Source: a virus. Taken from it: a stretch of 30,359 nucleotides of DNA. The notes beneath the pieces are model-generated. The model was not told the DNA's origin. It worked only from the letters and a program-made list of their open reading frames with translations, and searched no databases. Below, in pieces: positions 7,931 to 16,167 of the stretch. How positions within the stretch are numbered: position 1 is the first letter of the stretch; each line of letters starts with the position of its first letter. The DNA lies in IMG/VR virus record IMGVR_UViG_3300034107_000235, positions 1-30,359 of that record. One strand, given 5' to 3'. The position numbers were made by a program, and so were the translations under genes.

Positions 7931-7983
7931 GTATTCGGGATCTCAGACTTCTTAGCGAGGCGGTGAGCAGTGGCTCTACTTGA
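7568..7983 (+). CDS. Tail assembly chaperone, -1 frameshift product (gpGT-like)
   Basis: A -1 slip at CCCAAAA (7843-7849), which fits the X-XXY-YYZ rule in the zero frame, joins 94 chaperone codons to 44 further codons read from 7849 to the TGA at 7981-7983. The extension contains FQWTPEQTRSLSIRDLRLL, a segment of the type seen in the T domain of actinophage chaperones (Trp-Thr-Pro, then an aromatic or hydrophobic helix). It ends just inside the tape measure reading frame. The zero-frame stop is at 7928-7930, so the extension overlaps it. Both the short and long forms are expected in lambda-like tail assembly. The total would be 138 residues. Confidence 0.8.
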
Positions 7984-10666
7984 ACGGTTACAGATCCTCA
8001 TCGACGCTGATGCCAGTGGTGCTGTGCGTGAGTTTAAAAAGGTTGGCAACACTGCTGATCGTGAGCTCGGCAAGGCCACTAAGTCAATGGACCGTATGAG
8101 CGCAAAGCTAACTAGCTTTGGTGCTGGTGCAGTTGTTGGCGCTGCGGCACTCGGTGCCGGTTTGGCAATGTTTGCTAAGGAGGCTGCGGCGGCTGAGACA
8201 CAGCAGTTGAAGCTGACTAACTCGATCAAGAACAGTACTGCTGCGTTCCCTGGTAACGGCAAAGCTTTGCGTGATCAGGCATCAGCTTTGATGAAAGTCA
8301 CTGTGGCTGATGATGATGCGATTGTTTCGGCGCAGGCTTTGCTTGTGCAGTTCGGGCGCACATCTTCAGAGACAGAAAAACTGACACCTCTGGTTGTTGA
8401 CTTGTCTCGCAAGATGGGCGTGGATCTCGACGCAGCTGCAAAGGCAGTGGGGAAGAGTTCCGAGGGTTCATCGGGTGCGTTGAAGAAGATGGGTATCGAG
8501 GTCGAATCGCTTGGTCTTGGTTCAACCGCTACTGAAGACACGATTGCTGCGCTTGCCGCTTCCGTAGGGGGATTTGCAGAATCTGAAGGGCAAACATTCG
8601 CAGGCCAACTCGACATCATGAAAAACAAGTTTGGTGAGCTCAAAGAGTCTGTCGGCAAAGGCGTACTCGATGTTGTAAACCCGATCCTTGGTATCGGTGC
8701 TGCAGCTGGCGAGATCAACCCGAAGGTCGGTGAAACTGCAGGCAAGCTTGCAACTATGGGCGCTATCGGTGCGGGCCTTGTTGGTACTTTGTCTGTTGGC
8801 ACTGGTGCTGTGATGAAGATGCGTGACCAGTTCACACAGGTATCGATGGTTGGTGGCACTGCGACACGTTCGCTCACAAATGTTGGCAAGGCCGCTGCAG
8901 GTATCGGTGCTATTGGTGCAGCCGTTGTTGTGTATCAGTTGGCTAAGGCTTTGGATGAGGCAAGCGTCAACGCTGCAAAGGTTGAGGCAGGGCTTGCTGC
9001 GATCAGTTTGCAAGCCGCAGAAGGTAGCGGTGTGTCTGCGAAGTCGTTTGCTGATCTTGCTAAAAGCACAGACGGTGCAATCGACAAACTCTCAGATTTT
9101 GGTGATCGAACACTCGACGTTTTTAACCTGAGCAAAACGTCTGGCACGTTCAAACTTGATGGTGAAGTCATCCAGATCGATAGTGCTACCGCTGCGATCA
9201 ACAAGCTTAAAGCTGCGGGCGACAACAAAGGTTTGCAAGGTGCTTTGGATCTGCTTAGCGGTGCTGATCTTGGTACTGGTGGCGGCGTTGAAATGGAACA
9301 GCAGCGCAAGAAGTTTGTTGAGTTCTTAGGCAATACGGAAAAAGGTTTGAGCGATAGCGGTAAGGCAGCGAAGGCCAACGCTGAGCAGCTTGATGATGTG
9401 ACTGGTTCGATGGAATCTTTGACGGAAGCCTCAAAGATTTACAACGGCCAGTTGGCGTTTATTGCTGCAACACAGAAACTTGGCGCTGATCGTGCAGCTG
9501 CGTACAACAAAGCTATTGAGGACACCTCGACGCTTGATGATCAGGCGACTGCAGCGTTCGGAATGAACACTGCGTACAAAGGGCTGTTTGACACTTTGAA
9601 CGATCTGCCTAAAGAGTTTGATGTGATCAAGGCTGCGTTGGGTGATTACACGGACGAGCAGAACAAAGCTGTTGAGGCTGTAATCAGTTTTGGTGACACT
9701 GCTGGGAGTGTCCTTGAGCAGGCTGTTTCAACTGGTGGTGATCCACGCATGCTTGGCGGTATCTTCCGTAATCGCCTTGAAGAGGTGTTGAAGAATGCTG
9801 GTATCCCACCTGAGCAGATCGCTGAGTACATCGGTCTTGCCGGTTTGGGCGAGTTCCAGATTGAAGCGGCTGTCCGGTTGAGTTTGTCTGAAGAGGAGAA
9901 GCAGAAGTTTTTGAATCTGCTTGCGTTGTTCGAGGCAACGTCGCAAGATTTCGCTCCTGAGATTCTCCCGAAGATCAACGAGTTGTTTCTTGCTGGCGAG
10001 TTCCAGAAGTTGAATGCGTTGATCGCAGCATCACAACCGGGTGTTACTCAGACAGAGTTGTTCTTGTATCTGACTGCGTACCCTGATCTTGCTGGGCCTT
10101 TAGCTGGGACGATTGATGCGTTGCAAGCGCAAGCCGATGCCGATGCGGTTGCTTTGCGGGCAACGATGTTCCCTCCTGGTTCAATGATTGCTGATCTGAT
10201 GGCGAACTTGCAGGCCGAAGCGAACGCTGCGCCACCTGTGGTGATTCCGTTCCAACTTCCGGGCGCACCGGGTAGTGGTCTTCCGACGTTGCCGAACCGT
10301 GGCAATCTGCCAGCCGGTATCAACCCGAGTGATCTGCCTGTTCAGCAGGCCGAGATCGACACTGGTTTGGATTTCAACTTCAACGGGATTATCGGGCGTG
10401 CTATCGGTGGGCCTGTTGGCGGTGGTCGTACTTACATGGTGAATGAGCGTGGCCGTGAGTTGTTCACGCCTAACTCGAACGGGTTTATTATGAACGCTGG
10501 CGATGCACAGTCTTTGATCCAGGGTGTGTCGCAGCTGGTTAGCAGTGGGGGTGGTGGCGGTATGACTAACAACATTACGATCAACGAAACAAGTTCACCA
10601 CGCCAAACAGCGCTAGAAGTCATCAGAGCTAACAAGGCTTCACTGTTCCTAGCTGGTGCACTGTGA
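7970..10666 (+). CDS. Tail tape measure protein
   Basis: This 898-residue protein sets tail length and is threaded inside the tube. Its start is a GTG at 7970 (MALLERLQILIDADAS), overlapping the end of the chaperone frameshift. It has an N-terminal helical region, a glycine and alanine-rich hydrophobic segment at about 51-69 (GAGAVVGAAALGAGLAMF), a second hydrophobic region at about 250-280, long alanine-rich helices, and a C-terminal GGPVGGGRTYMVNERGRELFTPNSNGF block that is a recurrent closing motif of phage tape measures. By the common scaling of about 0.15 nm per residue, the tail would be near 135 nm, which is an estimate. It is followed by GTGA overlap with the next gene. Confidence 0.93.
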   Translation: MALLERLQILIDADASGAVREFKKVGNTADRELGKATKSMDRMSAKLTSFGAGAVVGAAALGAGLAMFAKEAAAAETQQLKLTNSIKNSTAAFPGNGKALRDQASALMKVTVADDDAIVSAQALLVQFGRTSSETEKLTPLVVDLSRKMGVDLDAAAKAVGKSSEGSSGALKKMGIEVESLGLGSTATEDTIAALAASVGGFAESEGQTFAGQLDIMKNKFGELKESVGKGVLDVVNPILGIGAAAGEINPKVGETAGKLATMGAIGAGLVGTLSVGTGAVMKMRDQFTQVSMVGGTATRSLTNVGKAAAGIGAIGAAVVVYQLAKALDEASVNAAKVEAGLAAISLQAAEGSGVSAKSFADLAKSTDGAIDKLSDFGDRTLDVFNLSKTSGTFKLDGEVIQIDSATAAINKLKAAGDNKGLQGALDLLSGADLGTGGGVEMEQQRKKFVEFLGNTEKGLSDSGKAAKANAEQLDDVTGSMESLTEASKIYNGQLAFIAATQKLGADRAAAYNKAIEDTSTLDDQATAAFGMNTAYKGLFDTLNDLPKEFDVIKAALGDYTDEQNKAVEAVISFGDTAGSVLEQAVSTGGDPRMLGGIFRNRLEEVLKNAGIPPEQIAEYIGLAGLGEFQIEAAVRLSLSEEEKQKFLNLLALFEATSQDFAPEILPKINELFLAGEFQKLNALIAASQPGVTQTELFLYLTAYPDLAGPLAGTIDALQAQADADAVALRATMFPPGSMIADLMANLQAEANAAPPVVIPFQLPGAPGSGLPTLPNRGNLPAGINPSDLPVQQAEIDTGLDFNFNGIIGRAIGGPVGGGRTYMVNERGRELFTPNSNGFIMNAGDAQSLIQGVSQLVSSGGGGGMTNNITINETSSPRQTALEVIRANKASLFLAGAL

Positions 10667-11115
10667 CCGCATCCTCAATCACGTTCGATGCCGTGGCACT
10701 GGGCAACAGTGCGATCAAGATAAGAAACATTTGGACGTTCTGGCAACCAGCACAACTCGAAGCATCAAACATCAAACTCGCTGGTGTCACTGGTATGACC
10801 GCACGCAAACCACTGGTGCAACCAACGACACACAGCCTCGAGCTCATCATCTCCGGCGAAGTGTCCACAACTGGCACACCAGACACCGACTACCCTGCAC
10901 GGCTCAAAACAAACCTTGCGTACATCGCAACGTACTTCACGAACATCCCAGCAACAACTGACGGCACACGCACAGCGATACTCACACTGCCATCAGGGGC
11001 AACGCTCACAGGCCCAGTACACATTCTCGGCCTGACTATCGGTGAGGTTGTACCAACCGCAAAGTGGGCGCTTGCAGTGCTCGAGGTTTCAGTCCCAGCA
11101 GGTGTTCTCGCATGA
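10663..11115 (+). CDS. Tail tip protein, probably distal tail-like
   Basis: This 150-residue, beta-rich protein starts at a GTG that overlaps the tape measure stop (GTGA). The sequence has alternating strand-like segments (SITFDAVALGNSAIKI, HSLELIISGEVSTTGTPDTDYPARLKTNLAYIATYF, LTGPVHILGLTIGEVVPTAKWALAVLEVSVPAG). The position immediately after the tape measure is where the distal tail protein or its equivalent is encoded in siphoviruses. No firm motif is visible, so the assignment rests on order. Base composition on the plus strand changes here from G/T-rich to C/A-rich. Confidence 0.45.
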   Translation: MTASSITFDAVALGNSAIKIRNIWTFWQPAQLEASNIKLAGVTGMTARKPLVQPTTHSLELIISGEVSTTGTPDTDYPARLKTNLAYIATYFTNIPATTDGTRTAILTLPSGATLTGPVHILGLTIGEVVPTAKWALAVLEVSVPAGVLA

Positions 11116-11136
11116 TCCAAAAAGAAGGTTAACCAC

Positions 11137-11535
11137 ATGGCAAACGTCGTTTACCCAACAGGCATGAAAGCCTTCGCAGATGCAGACATTGACTATTTGG
11201 TTGATGACATCAAGATCGTCGCAATGAGCAGCACCTACGTTTACTCTGCTGCGCATGATTTCCGTGACGATCTGTCAGGTGTTGTCGCAACCTCGGCAAA
11301 CCTCTCATCAAAGACTTCAACAGGTGGTGTGCTCGACGCAGCAGACCCAGTGTTTACATCGGTGACAGGTTCAACCATTGTGAGCTTTGCGATGTTCAAA
11401 GACACTGGCACTACTTCAACATCACGCCTGATCTGTTTTTGGAACGCCACTGCAGCTGGCGCAGCGTTCGCTGTGATCCCTGACGGCACCAACATCACGC
11501 TCACACTTTCAGCAACAGGTCTCATCGCTATCTGA
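11137..11535 (+). CDS. Small phage structural protein, tail tip region
   Basis: This 132-residue protein contains a block found in many phage minor tail proteins: DDIKIVAMSSTYVYSAAHDFRDDLSGVVATSANLSSKTSTGGVLDAADPVFTSVTGSTI, then FAMFKDTGTTSTSRLICFWNAT. The pattern (short beta strands, acidic turn, GVxDAAD) is recognisable as a common virion-associated fold of unknown exact role. A good AGAAGG ribosome site lies at about 11123-11128. Its stop overlaps the ATG of the next gene by one base (TGATG). It is probably part of the tail tip or baseplate. Confidence 0.6.
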   Translation: MANVVYPTGMKAFADADIDYLVDDIKIVAMSSTYVYSAAHDFRDDLSGVVATSANLSSKTSTGGVLDAADPVFTSVTGSTIVSFAMFKDTGTTSTSRLICFWNATAAGAAFAVIPDGTNITLTLSATGLIAI

Positions 11536-13865
11536 TGGCGCAAACCCTTGCGTTTCCTTTCCTGACACCACGAGCGCTTGGCGCTCCTGCACCGCTTGCG
11601 TTCACAGCAGTGCAAGGAAACAAGACCGCTGCGATCCCTTTCATAAACCGTGCGCCATCAGTGCGGGGGTTCTTCGCTGACACCACACCACCAGCACCAG
11701 CACCGAACGCTGCACCGGTGCCTGCTATTAGCGTGCAACTGTTTGACACAAACAACGCTTCTGCGATCTCAACGCCAACGACCATTCTTGGTTCTCGCAG
11801 GTGGCAAGACAGCCTGGACTCTCTGAGCCAAGGCAAGATCAGTATGCCTTATGCGACTGCAGCGGACATCAGCGCAACATCAGGTATGACACTAGGCCGG
11901 CACCTAAGGTTCACCCTCGGCACAACGCTGGCGTGGACCGGTCGCATTGTCTCCACGCAGGTTGTTGAAACAGACATCAAGGACTCTGACAAGGTGTTTG
12001 AAGTTACCTGTTTGGACATACGGTCTATTCTTGATCGTGCAACCGTGTACCCACAGAATGGTCTAGGTGCTGTCCCTGCATCGGATTTGCGGACGTTCGC
12101 ATGGCACTCCGCTGAAGGTTCCACAACTGGTTGGGCTGCAGCAACACCACGCTCATACGCAATGTCTTTGGCGTGGCGCACACCTAACACACAGCCTGAA
12201 TGGTTTGAACCTTGGCTACCGCCTGACGGTTGGCCTATCGGGTCAACCACACCAATACAAGGTTTTGTTGGCAGGATCGCAGCATCAGATGTGCGCACAA
12301 CCCTGTTCAAACGCACGTTCACTGTCGCATCAGATGGCCTGTATGACCTTTGGTTAGCAATGTATTCGGGTGGTTCCATTTACGTTGACGGCATCCAGTT
12401 GTACGACTCGAAAGAATATTCTGACTCTTGGCGTTCACCGTGGCGGGCAATGATCGAACTAACAGCAGGCGCTCATGTGTTCGCTGTTGAACTGAAACAC
12501 ATTGCAGGCCCAGACCTTTCAGCCCTACCTGGCACCCTTGCAACTGTGAACCGTGAACATTGCTTTGCGCTGAATCTGCACAAGATTGAATCACCTGAAA
12601 CAGTCCTGTCAGGTTCAACACTGGTGATGGCTTCTGATGACAGCTGGTATGCGTTGGACAATCCTGCTGTGGTCCCTAACCCGACAGCGGGCACAGTGCT
12701 CATCACGCTGATCAATGAAGCTATTGCACGTAATTCTTTGCCAGCAGGGTTCGCTGTTGGGTTTAGTGCCACAGTGGATTCTGATGGGCTGGGTTGGCCT
12801 GCGTTGGATGTGTTTACTGTGCGTGTTGGTGACACTATTTGGGATGTTTGCCAGCAGTTGCAGAATCTTGGTTATGAGTTCGGGATGCGTGCCGCTGGGC
12901 TAACACTTGATGCGTTTGCTTTTGGGCGTGGCGGTACTAGCACTGCAGGCATTCAGGCTGGTGTGAATTTGCAGGCTGTGACTCGTGATGAGCGGCCACC
13001 GCAACCAAACACTCTTGTGTGTACCTATTCGGGCGGGCAGTTTGTTTCAACTGATGCGGCACAGGTTGCCCTGTTTGGGATTATTGAGGCAGCGTTTCAG
13101 ATAGCTGATGTGCGTGACCTTGCATCAGCACAAACAGTTGCAGCGGCACAACTCGAACTGTTCGCAGCACGCACAGAGTCGTTGTCTGTGTCTGCTATCT
13201 ACGCTGGCGATCAACCGTATTTGAACTACCGGATTGGAGACAGCATCGTTTTGTATAAGAACGGTGCTGGGGCTGAGAACGTGCGCTTGAAAACGTTGGA
13301 TGTGTCCGAGGATTCAAACGGGTTTGTAGGACTCTCGTTTGAACTTGCATCAGCATCCGAACAGGACGCTGACAGGATCGCTGCAATGTTGAAGCGTGGG
13401 GTGCCAGGGGCGTTGGCTGGTTTGTCTAAGGTTGCGACACCTTCACGCTCGTTGGCTGATGGTGGAACCAGTGGCCTTGTGCAGCTGTACCGTGTTGACG
13501 GTTTCTCACAGGGTGAACTAGTTGACTACACAGAAGATCCTTTGAGGGGTCAGTCAACAGCGGAGGTTTTCCAACGGCCTGTACGTCTCACCTATATCAA
13601 ACTGTCGCAGCTAGGCACGCTCACTTCTGCCATTGAAGTGATCATGTTGAAGAACGGTGCGCAGTTGGATGTCAGTATGTATATCGCTGCAGGTGAGTTC
13701 ACATCCACCTACCTGACAATGGACCACACGTTTCAGGCCAACGATCAGTTGGCTTTCCGTTTGGTTGATAAGGGTGTGGGTGGTGGGCTGTTGCAGGTGC
13801 AGGTGTGGGCAGCGTTCGCTTCTGGTGAGGATGTGCAACCTGTTGGCCGTCTGATATGGGAATGA
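11535..13865 (+). CDS. Large tail tip/hub protein with putative carbohydrate-binding insert
   Basis: This 776-residue protein is probably the tail hub or tail-associated protein that connects the tip to receptor-binding parts. The first 55 residues are proline and alanine rich. Residues about 60-170 hold SRRWQDSLDSLSQGKISMPYATAADISATSGMTLGRHLRF, VFEVTCLDIRSILDRA, the usual hub-type fold entry. Between about 190 and 360 is an insert with LFKRTFTVASDGLYDLWLAMYSGGSIYVDGIQLYD and MIELTAGAHVFAVELKH, which resembles a PA14 or carbohydrate-binding jelly roll. The rest carries hub-like segments such as TIWDVCQQLQNLGYEFGMRAAG and NYRIGDSIVL. The insert would be consistent with sugar binding on the cell surface. 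Confidence 0.68.
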   Translation: MAQTLAFPFLTPRALGAPAPLAFTAVQGNKTAAIPFINRAPSVRGFFADTTPPAPAPNAAPVPAISVQLFDTNNASAISTPTTILGSRRWQDSLDSLSQGKISMPYATAADISATSGMTLGRHLRFTLGTTLAWTGRIVSTQVVETDIKDSDKVFEVTCLDIRSILDRATVYPQNGLGAVPASDLRTFAWHSAEGSTTGWAAATPRSYAMSLAWRTPNTQPEWFEPWLPPDGWPIGSTTPIQGFVGRIAASDVRTTLFKRTFTVASDGLYDLWLAMYSGGSIYVDGIQLYDSKEYSDSWRSPWRAMIELTAGAHVFAVELKHIAGPDLSALPGTLATVNREHCFALNLHKIESPETVLSGSTLVMASDDSWYALDNPAVVPNPTAGTVLITLINEAIARNSLPAGFAVGFSATVDSDGLGWPALDVFTVRVGDTIWDVCQQLQNLGYEFGMRAAGLTLDAFAFGRGGTSTAGIQAGVNLQAVTRDERPPQPNTLVCTYSGGQFVSTDAAQVALFGIIEAAFQIADVRDLASAQTVAAAQLELFAARTESLSVSAIYAGDQPYLNYRIGDSIVLYKNGAGAENVRLKTLDVSEDSNGFVGLSFELASASEQDADRIAAMLKRGVPGALAGLSKVATPSRSLADGGTSGLVQLYRVDGFSQGELVDYTEDPLRGQSTAEVFQRPVRLTYIKLSQLGTLTSAIEVIMLKNGAQLDVSMYIAAGEFTSTYLTMDHTFQANDQLAFRLVDKGVGGGLLQVQVWAAFASGEDVQPVGRLIWE

Positions 13866-13871
13866 TCTGAG

Positions 13872-14765
13872 ATGGCGTATAGACAAACGGCAACTGTTGC
13901 TGTTCAATCTAGTCCAACCCCTATCTTGTATAGCAATGGTTCGATCTGGGTTGGCAACGATGCGTCTGCTTCGGTTAGCAGGATTGACCCAGCCACAAAC
14001 ACTGTTATAGCAACGATCACTAGTGCAGGTGTTCTTACTGATCCAACGTCATTGGCTGAAGATCAGTTTGGAAACGTGTGGGTTGCTTGCCGAAACTCTA
14101 CACAAGGAAGTGTGTCACGCATTGATCCTGCAACAAACACAGTCACCGCATCTCTTTACACTGGAAACGGCATCAGGCCCATTGGTATTGGTATGGGCGC
14201 TGGTGAAATGTGGGTAAGTGAAAATGTTAGTACAGGTGTATATGCGCGATTTGATACAACAACACTTGCCCAAACCTACATTGCTGCAGTTGCTGGTGCC
14301 GGCTACAACTTCGTGGATGACGGCACAAACGTCTGGTTTGATAACGGGGGGGGTTGCAACAAGATTGATCCAGCAACAAACACTGTCACAGCAGTGACTG
14401 CTGGCATCATTGGCGGGCTGGGCTTTTTGCATTATGCGTTTGGTTACATCTGGCGTGTGTGTGATCGAGGGCTTCAACGTGTTGACCCGACCACGAACGC
14501 TTTGACCCGTGTAATAGTGTCCGGGCAACAGTGCTATGGCGTCACTGATGATGGCACTGATCTGATTGTTTCTGATATTGGCGGCGAAATCTATGTGGTT
14601 GACCCAACATCGTTCACTGTGAAACAAACGCTCACGAGTACTAGCTATTATTGGGGTACTACTTTTGGTGGCGGGTCCATCTGGGCAAATGCACGCAATT
14701 CAGGTCAGTGCAAGAGGTTCACTCCGCTTCCTGTGGGTTGGGTGCGTGGGCATGCGTGGGGGTGA
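13872..14765 (+). CDS. Beta-propeller (YVTN/NHL-like) tail protein, candidate receptor binder
   Basis: This 297-residue protein is made of repeated blades. The unit RIDPATNTV recurs with variations (RIDPATNTV twice, KIDPATNTV, RVDPTTNAL, VVDPTSFTV), each preceded by a strand such as GSIWVGND, GNVWVACRN, GEMWVSEN, TNVWFDNG, GYIWRVCD, GSIWANAR. About six blades can be counted, the arrangement seen in streptogramin-lyase-like propellers. It lies between the hub gene and the endolysin gene, so a virion role in recognising the host surface is likely, but an enzyme cannot be ruled out. A run of eight G (14346-14353) lies in the coding sequence and could vary by slippage. Confidence 0.7.
   Translation: MAYRQTATVAVQSSPTPILYSNGSIWVGNDASASVSRIDPATNTVIATITSAGVLTDPTSLAEDQFGNVWVACRNSTQGSVSRIDPATNTVTASLYTGNGIRPIGIGMGAGEMWVSENVSTGVYARFDTTTLAQTYIAAVAGAGYNFVDDGTNVWFDNGGGCNKIDPATNTVTAVTAGIIGGLGFLHYAFGYIWRVCDRGLQRVDPTTNALTRVIVSGQQCYGVTDDGTDLIVSDIGGEIYVVDPTSFTVKQTLTSTSYYWGTTFGGGSIWANARNSGQCKRFTPLPVGWVRGHAWG
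14346..14353 (+). repeat. G8 homopolymer tract in the propeller gene
   Basis: Eight consecutive G residues encode part of DNGGGCNKI in the fourth blade. Gain or loss of one G would shift the frame in the middle of the protein. It could therefore act as a contingency tract, or it could simply be a chance run. Confidence 0.8.
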
Positions 14766-14768
14766 AAG

Positions 14769-15617
14769 ATGAGAGACCTTGGTATTGCTGACAGACTCCG
14801 CAACGCTGGTTTGGTGGTTGAGGAACAACCAGGTTGGCAAACTCGTGGCTCAGCTTTGTTTGCTCCAAGGGCTGTGATGTGGCACCACACCGCAAGCGCT
14901 ATGGGCAAGAACCTGCCAAGCCTGAACATTGTGACCAACGGCAGACCAGACCTTGCGGGCCCGTTGTGCCATGTGCTTACGGGTCGGGATAACTGCAACG
15001 TGGTGATTGCAGCGGGCAGGGCTAATCATGCTGGTGCTGGCAGGTGGAACGGTAGCAGTGTCGGCAACAGCGCCTACTGGGGTATCGAGGTAGAGAACGT
15101 CGGCACTATCGCTGAACCGTGGCGACCAGACCAACTGCAAAACGTCGCCGAAGTAACTGCAGCGTTGATTGGTTATAACGCTGGATTGGTTGCTGATTGC
15201 TGTATGCATAAAGAGTGGGCACCAACACGCAAGATCGACATGCACACCATCTCTGGCAATGAGATGCGTGCTCGTGTCATGCAACTCTGCATCGGCACAC
15301 CAGCACCACCACCAGAACCAGCACCACCCACACCAGCTGTTGTTGACCTTGCAGCAATCGCAGCAGGCATAGCAGCAGCATCCAAACAGATCGTCAAACA
15401 GGGCACCAAAGGTGATGCAGCGAAATGGGCGCAAGCCCTACTCAACAACAAGCTTGATGGGCCAGACCTGATAGTTGACGGGAACTTTGGGCCAGCATCA
15501 GTAGCGGCAGCTAAACGCTTTCAAACAAACGTCAAACGGTTCTTCAAACTCTCATCCAAACAGATGCCAGTAGACGGAATCATTGGGCCATCAACCTGGT
15601 ATTGGCTAACAAGATGA
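14769..15617 (+). CDS. Endolysin: N-acetylmuramoyl-L-alanine amidase with peptidoglycan-binding domain
   Basis: This 282-residue lysin cleaves the bond between muramic acid and the stem peptide. The N-terminal domain (about 20-170) is amidase_2 type: the zinc-binding His pattern is visible as VMWHHTAS (H39/H40), NHAGAG (H87, motif RANHAG) and CCMHKEWAPTRKIDMH (H147, with K153/D157-type residues). A proline linker (PAPPPEPAPPTPAVV, about 179-193) leads to a C-terminal peptidoglycan-binding domain with LLNNKLDGPDLIVDGNFGPASVAAAKRFQ and VDGIIGPSTWYWL, the repeat of the PG_binding_1 fold. No signal peptide is seen, so a holin is needed for export, and one follows immediately. Confidence 0.92.
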   Translation: MRDLGIADRLRNAGLVVEEQPGWQTRGSALFAPRAVMWHHTASAMGKNLPSLNIVTNGRPDLAGPLCHVLTGRDNCNVVIAAGRANHAGAGRWNGSSVGNSAYWGIEVENVGTIAEPWRPDQLQNVAEVTAALIGYNAGLVADCCMHKEWAPTRKIDMHTISGNEMRARVMQLCIGTPAPPPEPAPPTPAVVDLAAIAAGIAAASKQIVKQGTKGDAAKWAQALLNNKLDGPDLIVDGNFGPASVAAAKRFQTNVKRFFKLSSKQMPVDGIIGPSTWYWLTR

Positions 15618-15628
15618 AAGGGCCACAC

Positions 15629-15814
15629 ATGAGCCTAAAAGATGAAGCAACACGAGCATGGGTCTACCGTGTGCTCACTGCAGCAGTGCCCTTGGTAGCT
15701 GCTTATGGGTTTATTGATGGGCGCACTGCTGCACTGTGGCTTTCAATGTGTGCAGCCATTCTGGGCACTGGCCTTGCGGCCTACAATACAAGCACGAAAG
15801 CAGGCGATCTATGA
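15629..15814 (+). CDS. Holin-like small membrane protein
   Basis: This 61-residue protein has two predicted transmembrane segments: VYRVLTAAVPLVAAYGFI (about 11-28) and LWLSMCAAILGTGLAAYN (about 35-52), with a short charged N-terminus (MSLKDEATRAW) and C-terminus. It lies directly after the endolysin gene, as actinophage holins do. I chose the ATG at 15629 because AAAGGG at 15617-15622 gives good spacing; ATG 15614 and TTG 15602 are alternatives that would overlap the endolysin stop. A longer start could give an antiholin form. Its stop overlaps the start of the next gene (ATGA). Confidence 0.72.
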   Translation: MSLKDEATRAWVYRVLTAAVPLVAAYGFIDGRTAALWLSMCAAILGTGLAAYNTSTKAGDL

Positions 15815-16167
15815 GCGCACAAGTTCTGTTGGATGACAGTGGGGCACAGGTCAATTGGACTGTGCGCAAAAACACCACATGGGTAGACAACTTCGTTGCA
15901 ACCCTCACTGCATCAAGCACACCCATAGACCTAACCAACATCACGATCACAGCACAGATCACTGCTGCACCAACCTCTACCACAGTGCTCAAGACTTTCA
16001 CTGTGACCAAGACCAATGCTGCGTTGGGCCAGTTCAAAATCCGCATCAGTGAAACACTCACAACACTTTCTGTTGGGACTTACTGGTGGTCAATGCAGTG
16101 GAACGATGGCACTGATGATGTGCCTTTGTGCGCTGGCAACTTTGTTGTGCAGGATTGGAGTCTCTGA
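15811..16167 (+). CDS. Baseplate upper protein-like (BppU N-terminal-like) domain protein
   Basis: This 118-residue, beta-rich protein has an Ig-like strand order: VNWTVRKNTTWVDNFVATLTASSTPIDLTNITITAQITAAPTSTTVLKTFTVTK, then FKIRISETLTTLSVGTYWWSMQW and CAGNFVVQDWSL. The phrase PIDLTNITITAQI and the closing WxWD-type strand resemble N-terminal domains of baseplate upper proteins that anchor fibres. It is coupled to the holin gene by ATGA and to the fibre gene by TGATG. It is likely a small tip or fibre-anchor subunit; the exact partner is inference. Confidence 0.55.
   Translation: MSAQVLLDDSGAQVNWTVRKNTTWVDNFVATLTASSTPIDLTNITITAQITAAPTSTTVLKTFTVTKTNAALGQFKIRISETLTTLSVGTYWWSMQWNDGTDDVPLCAGNFVVQDWSL

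Noticed and set aside
8275-8889. 204-codon minus-strand frame opposite the tape measure gene
   Set aside because: Ser/Pro-rich shadow of an alanine-rich gene, without start signals.
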